Assembly: GCA_028817685.1 (NCBI GenBank)
Contig: JAPPPC010000374.1
Location: forward strand, 1 to 14,061
Origin: Rhodospirillaceae bacterium
GTDB lineage: Bacteria; Pseudomonadota; Alphaproteobacteria; UBA8366; GCA-2717185
DNA: 14,061 nucleotides
Reading direction: 5' to 3'
Below the pieces are notes generated by a model. The model saw only the letters and a list, made by a program, of their open reading frames with translations. It had not been told where the DNA came from and searched no databases. Each line of letters opens with the position of its first letter. Position 1 is the first letter of the stretch. Shown here in pieces: positions 13,952 through 14,061 of this stretch. Both the position numbers and the translations under genes were made by a program.

Positions 13952-14061
13952 ATGAACAAGTGGCAGGTCGGCGACGTCAAAATCACGCAAGTTATCGCGT
14001 TGGAGGCCACGGGTGGCCGCCGGGGCATCCTGCCCGACGCGCCACTCGAGGTCATACAGGA
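13952..14061 (+). CDS. Probable MBL-fold metallo-hydrolase, N-terminal fragment (runs off window)
   Basis: The ATG at 13952 is preceded by AAGGGG at about seven bases and opens a frame to the window end (36 full codons). The visible residues WQVGDVKITQVIALE and then GILPDAPLEVIQ resemble the first strands of MBL-fold hydrolases, which often begin with a W-x-x-GDV-x-I-T-x-V pattern and a later LLPDATPE-type segment. The zinc-binding HxHxDH motif would lie beyond the window and cannot be checked, so family and function are tentative. It is divergent from the paired-dioxygenase operon and shares its promoter region, which hints at a shared pathway or regulator. Confidence 0.6.
   Translation, partial: MNKWQVGDVKITQVIALEATGGRRGILPDAPLEVIQ

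Noticed and set aside
13050..13955. 301-codon plus-strand open frame opposite the second dioxygenase
   Set aside because: It is a shadow of that gene and would run through the divergent promoter; the following ATG at 13952 has its own ribosome-binding site.
1..14061. CRISPR array, tRNA or rRNA, phage or transposase genes, toxin-antitoxin or defence system
   Set aside because: I saw no regularly spaced direct repeats, RNA-gene-like folds, or proteins with such motifs; all supported genes are metabolic enzymes apart from the exported DUF3047 protein of unknown function.

Overview
This 14-kb window is GC-rich and densely coded, with short intergenic gaps, GTG starts, and two kinds of palindromic intergenic repeat. 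That fits a free-living alphaproteobacterium with a large catabolic genome, perhaps Rhodospirillales-like. The taxonomic call rests on protein style and repeat appearance only. All recognisable genes are metabolic enzymes. There is no RNA gene, transposase, phage gene, CRISPR array or identifiable regulator gene, and no stretch over 300 bases lacks a gene.

Region A (1-3894, + strand) reads as an operon: the 3' part of an amidase-signature hydrolase, an FAD-dependent amine/amino-acid oxidase overlapping it by ATGA, and a large thiamine-diphosphate enzyme of the acetolactate-synthase type. A plausible but unproven logic is amide hydrolysis, then oxidative deamination, then thiamine chemistry on the resulting 2-oxo acid. 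A double-hairpin repeat (3932-4026) separates it from a convergent enoyl-CoA hydratase/isomerase gene (4052-4846, - strand).

Region B (4936-8103, + strand) holds a Baeyer-Villiger-type flavin monooxygenase, then an inverted pair of hairpin repeats, an alpha/beta hydrolase, and a cupin of the 2,4'-dihydroxyacetophenone dioxygenase family. Together these suggest ketone breakdown: oxygen insertion to make an ester, ester hydrolysis, and oxidative C-C cleavage of a hydroxyketone. The cupin gene meets a convergent DUF3047 exported-protein gene, and their stop codons overlap.

Region C (8100-13868, - strand) is a catabolic run. Transcription order is a TauD/TfdA-type dioxygenase, a zinc-free quinone-oxidoreductase-like reductase, an iron-ADH/maleylacetate-reductase-like enzyme, a second TauD/TfdA-type dioxygenase and a Rid-family protein. 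Gaps are 3 to 27 bp, so one operon is likely. A beta-type glutathione S-transferase-like gene and the DUF3047 gene follow after about 90-bp gaps. The run starts from an 83-bp divergent region shared with the beginning of what looks like an MBL-fold hydrolase (13952 to the window end). That region carries a perfect 8-bp inverted repeat whose arms resemble -35/-10 hexamers on both strands.

No obviously new molecular machine is visible. The best candidates for something undescribed are the ketone-cleavage cassette of region B, the paired-dioxygenase operon of region C with its symmetrical promoter/operator, and several enzymes with changed hallmark residues (Rid Arg to Ser, GST cis-Pro to Ser, iron-ADH Asp ligand to Arg).
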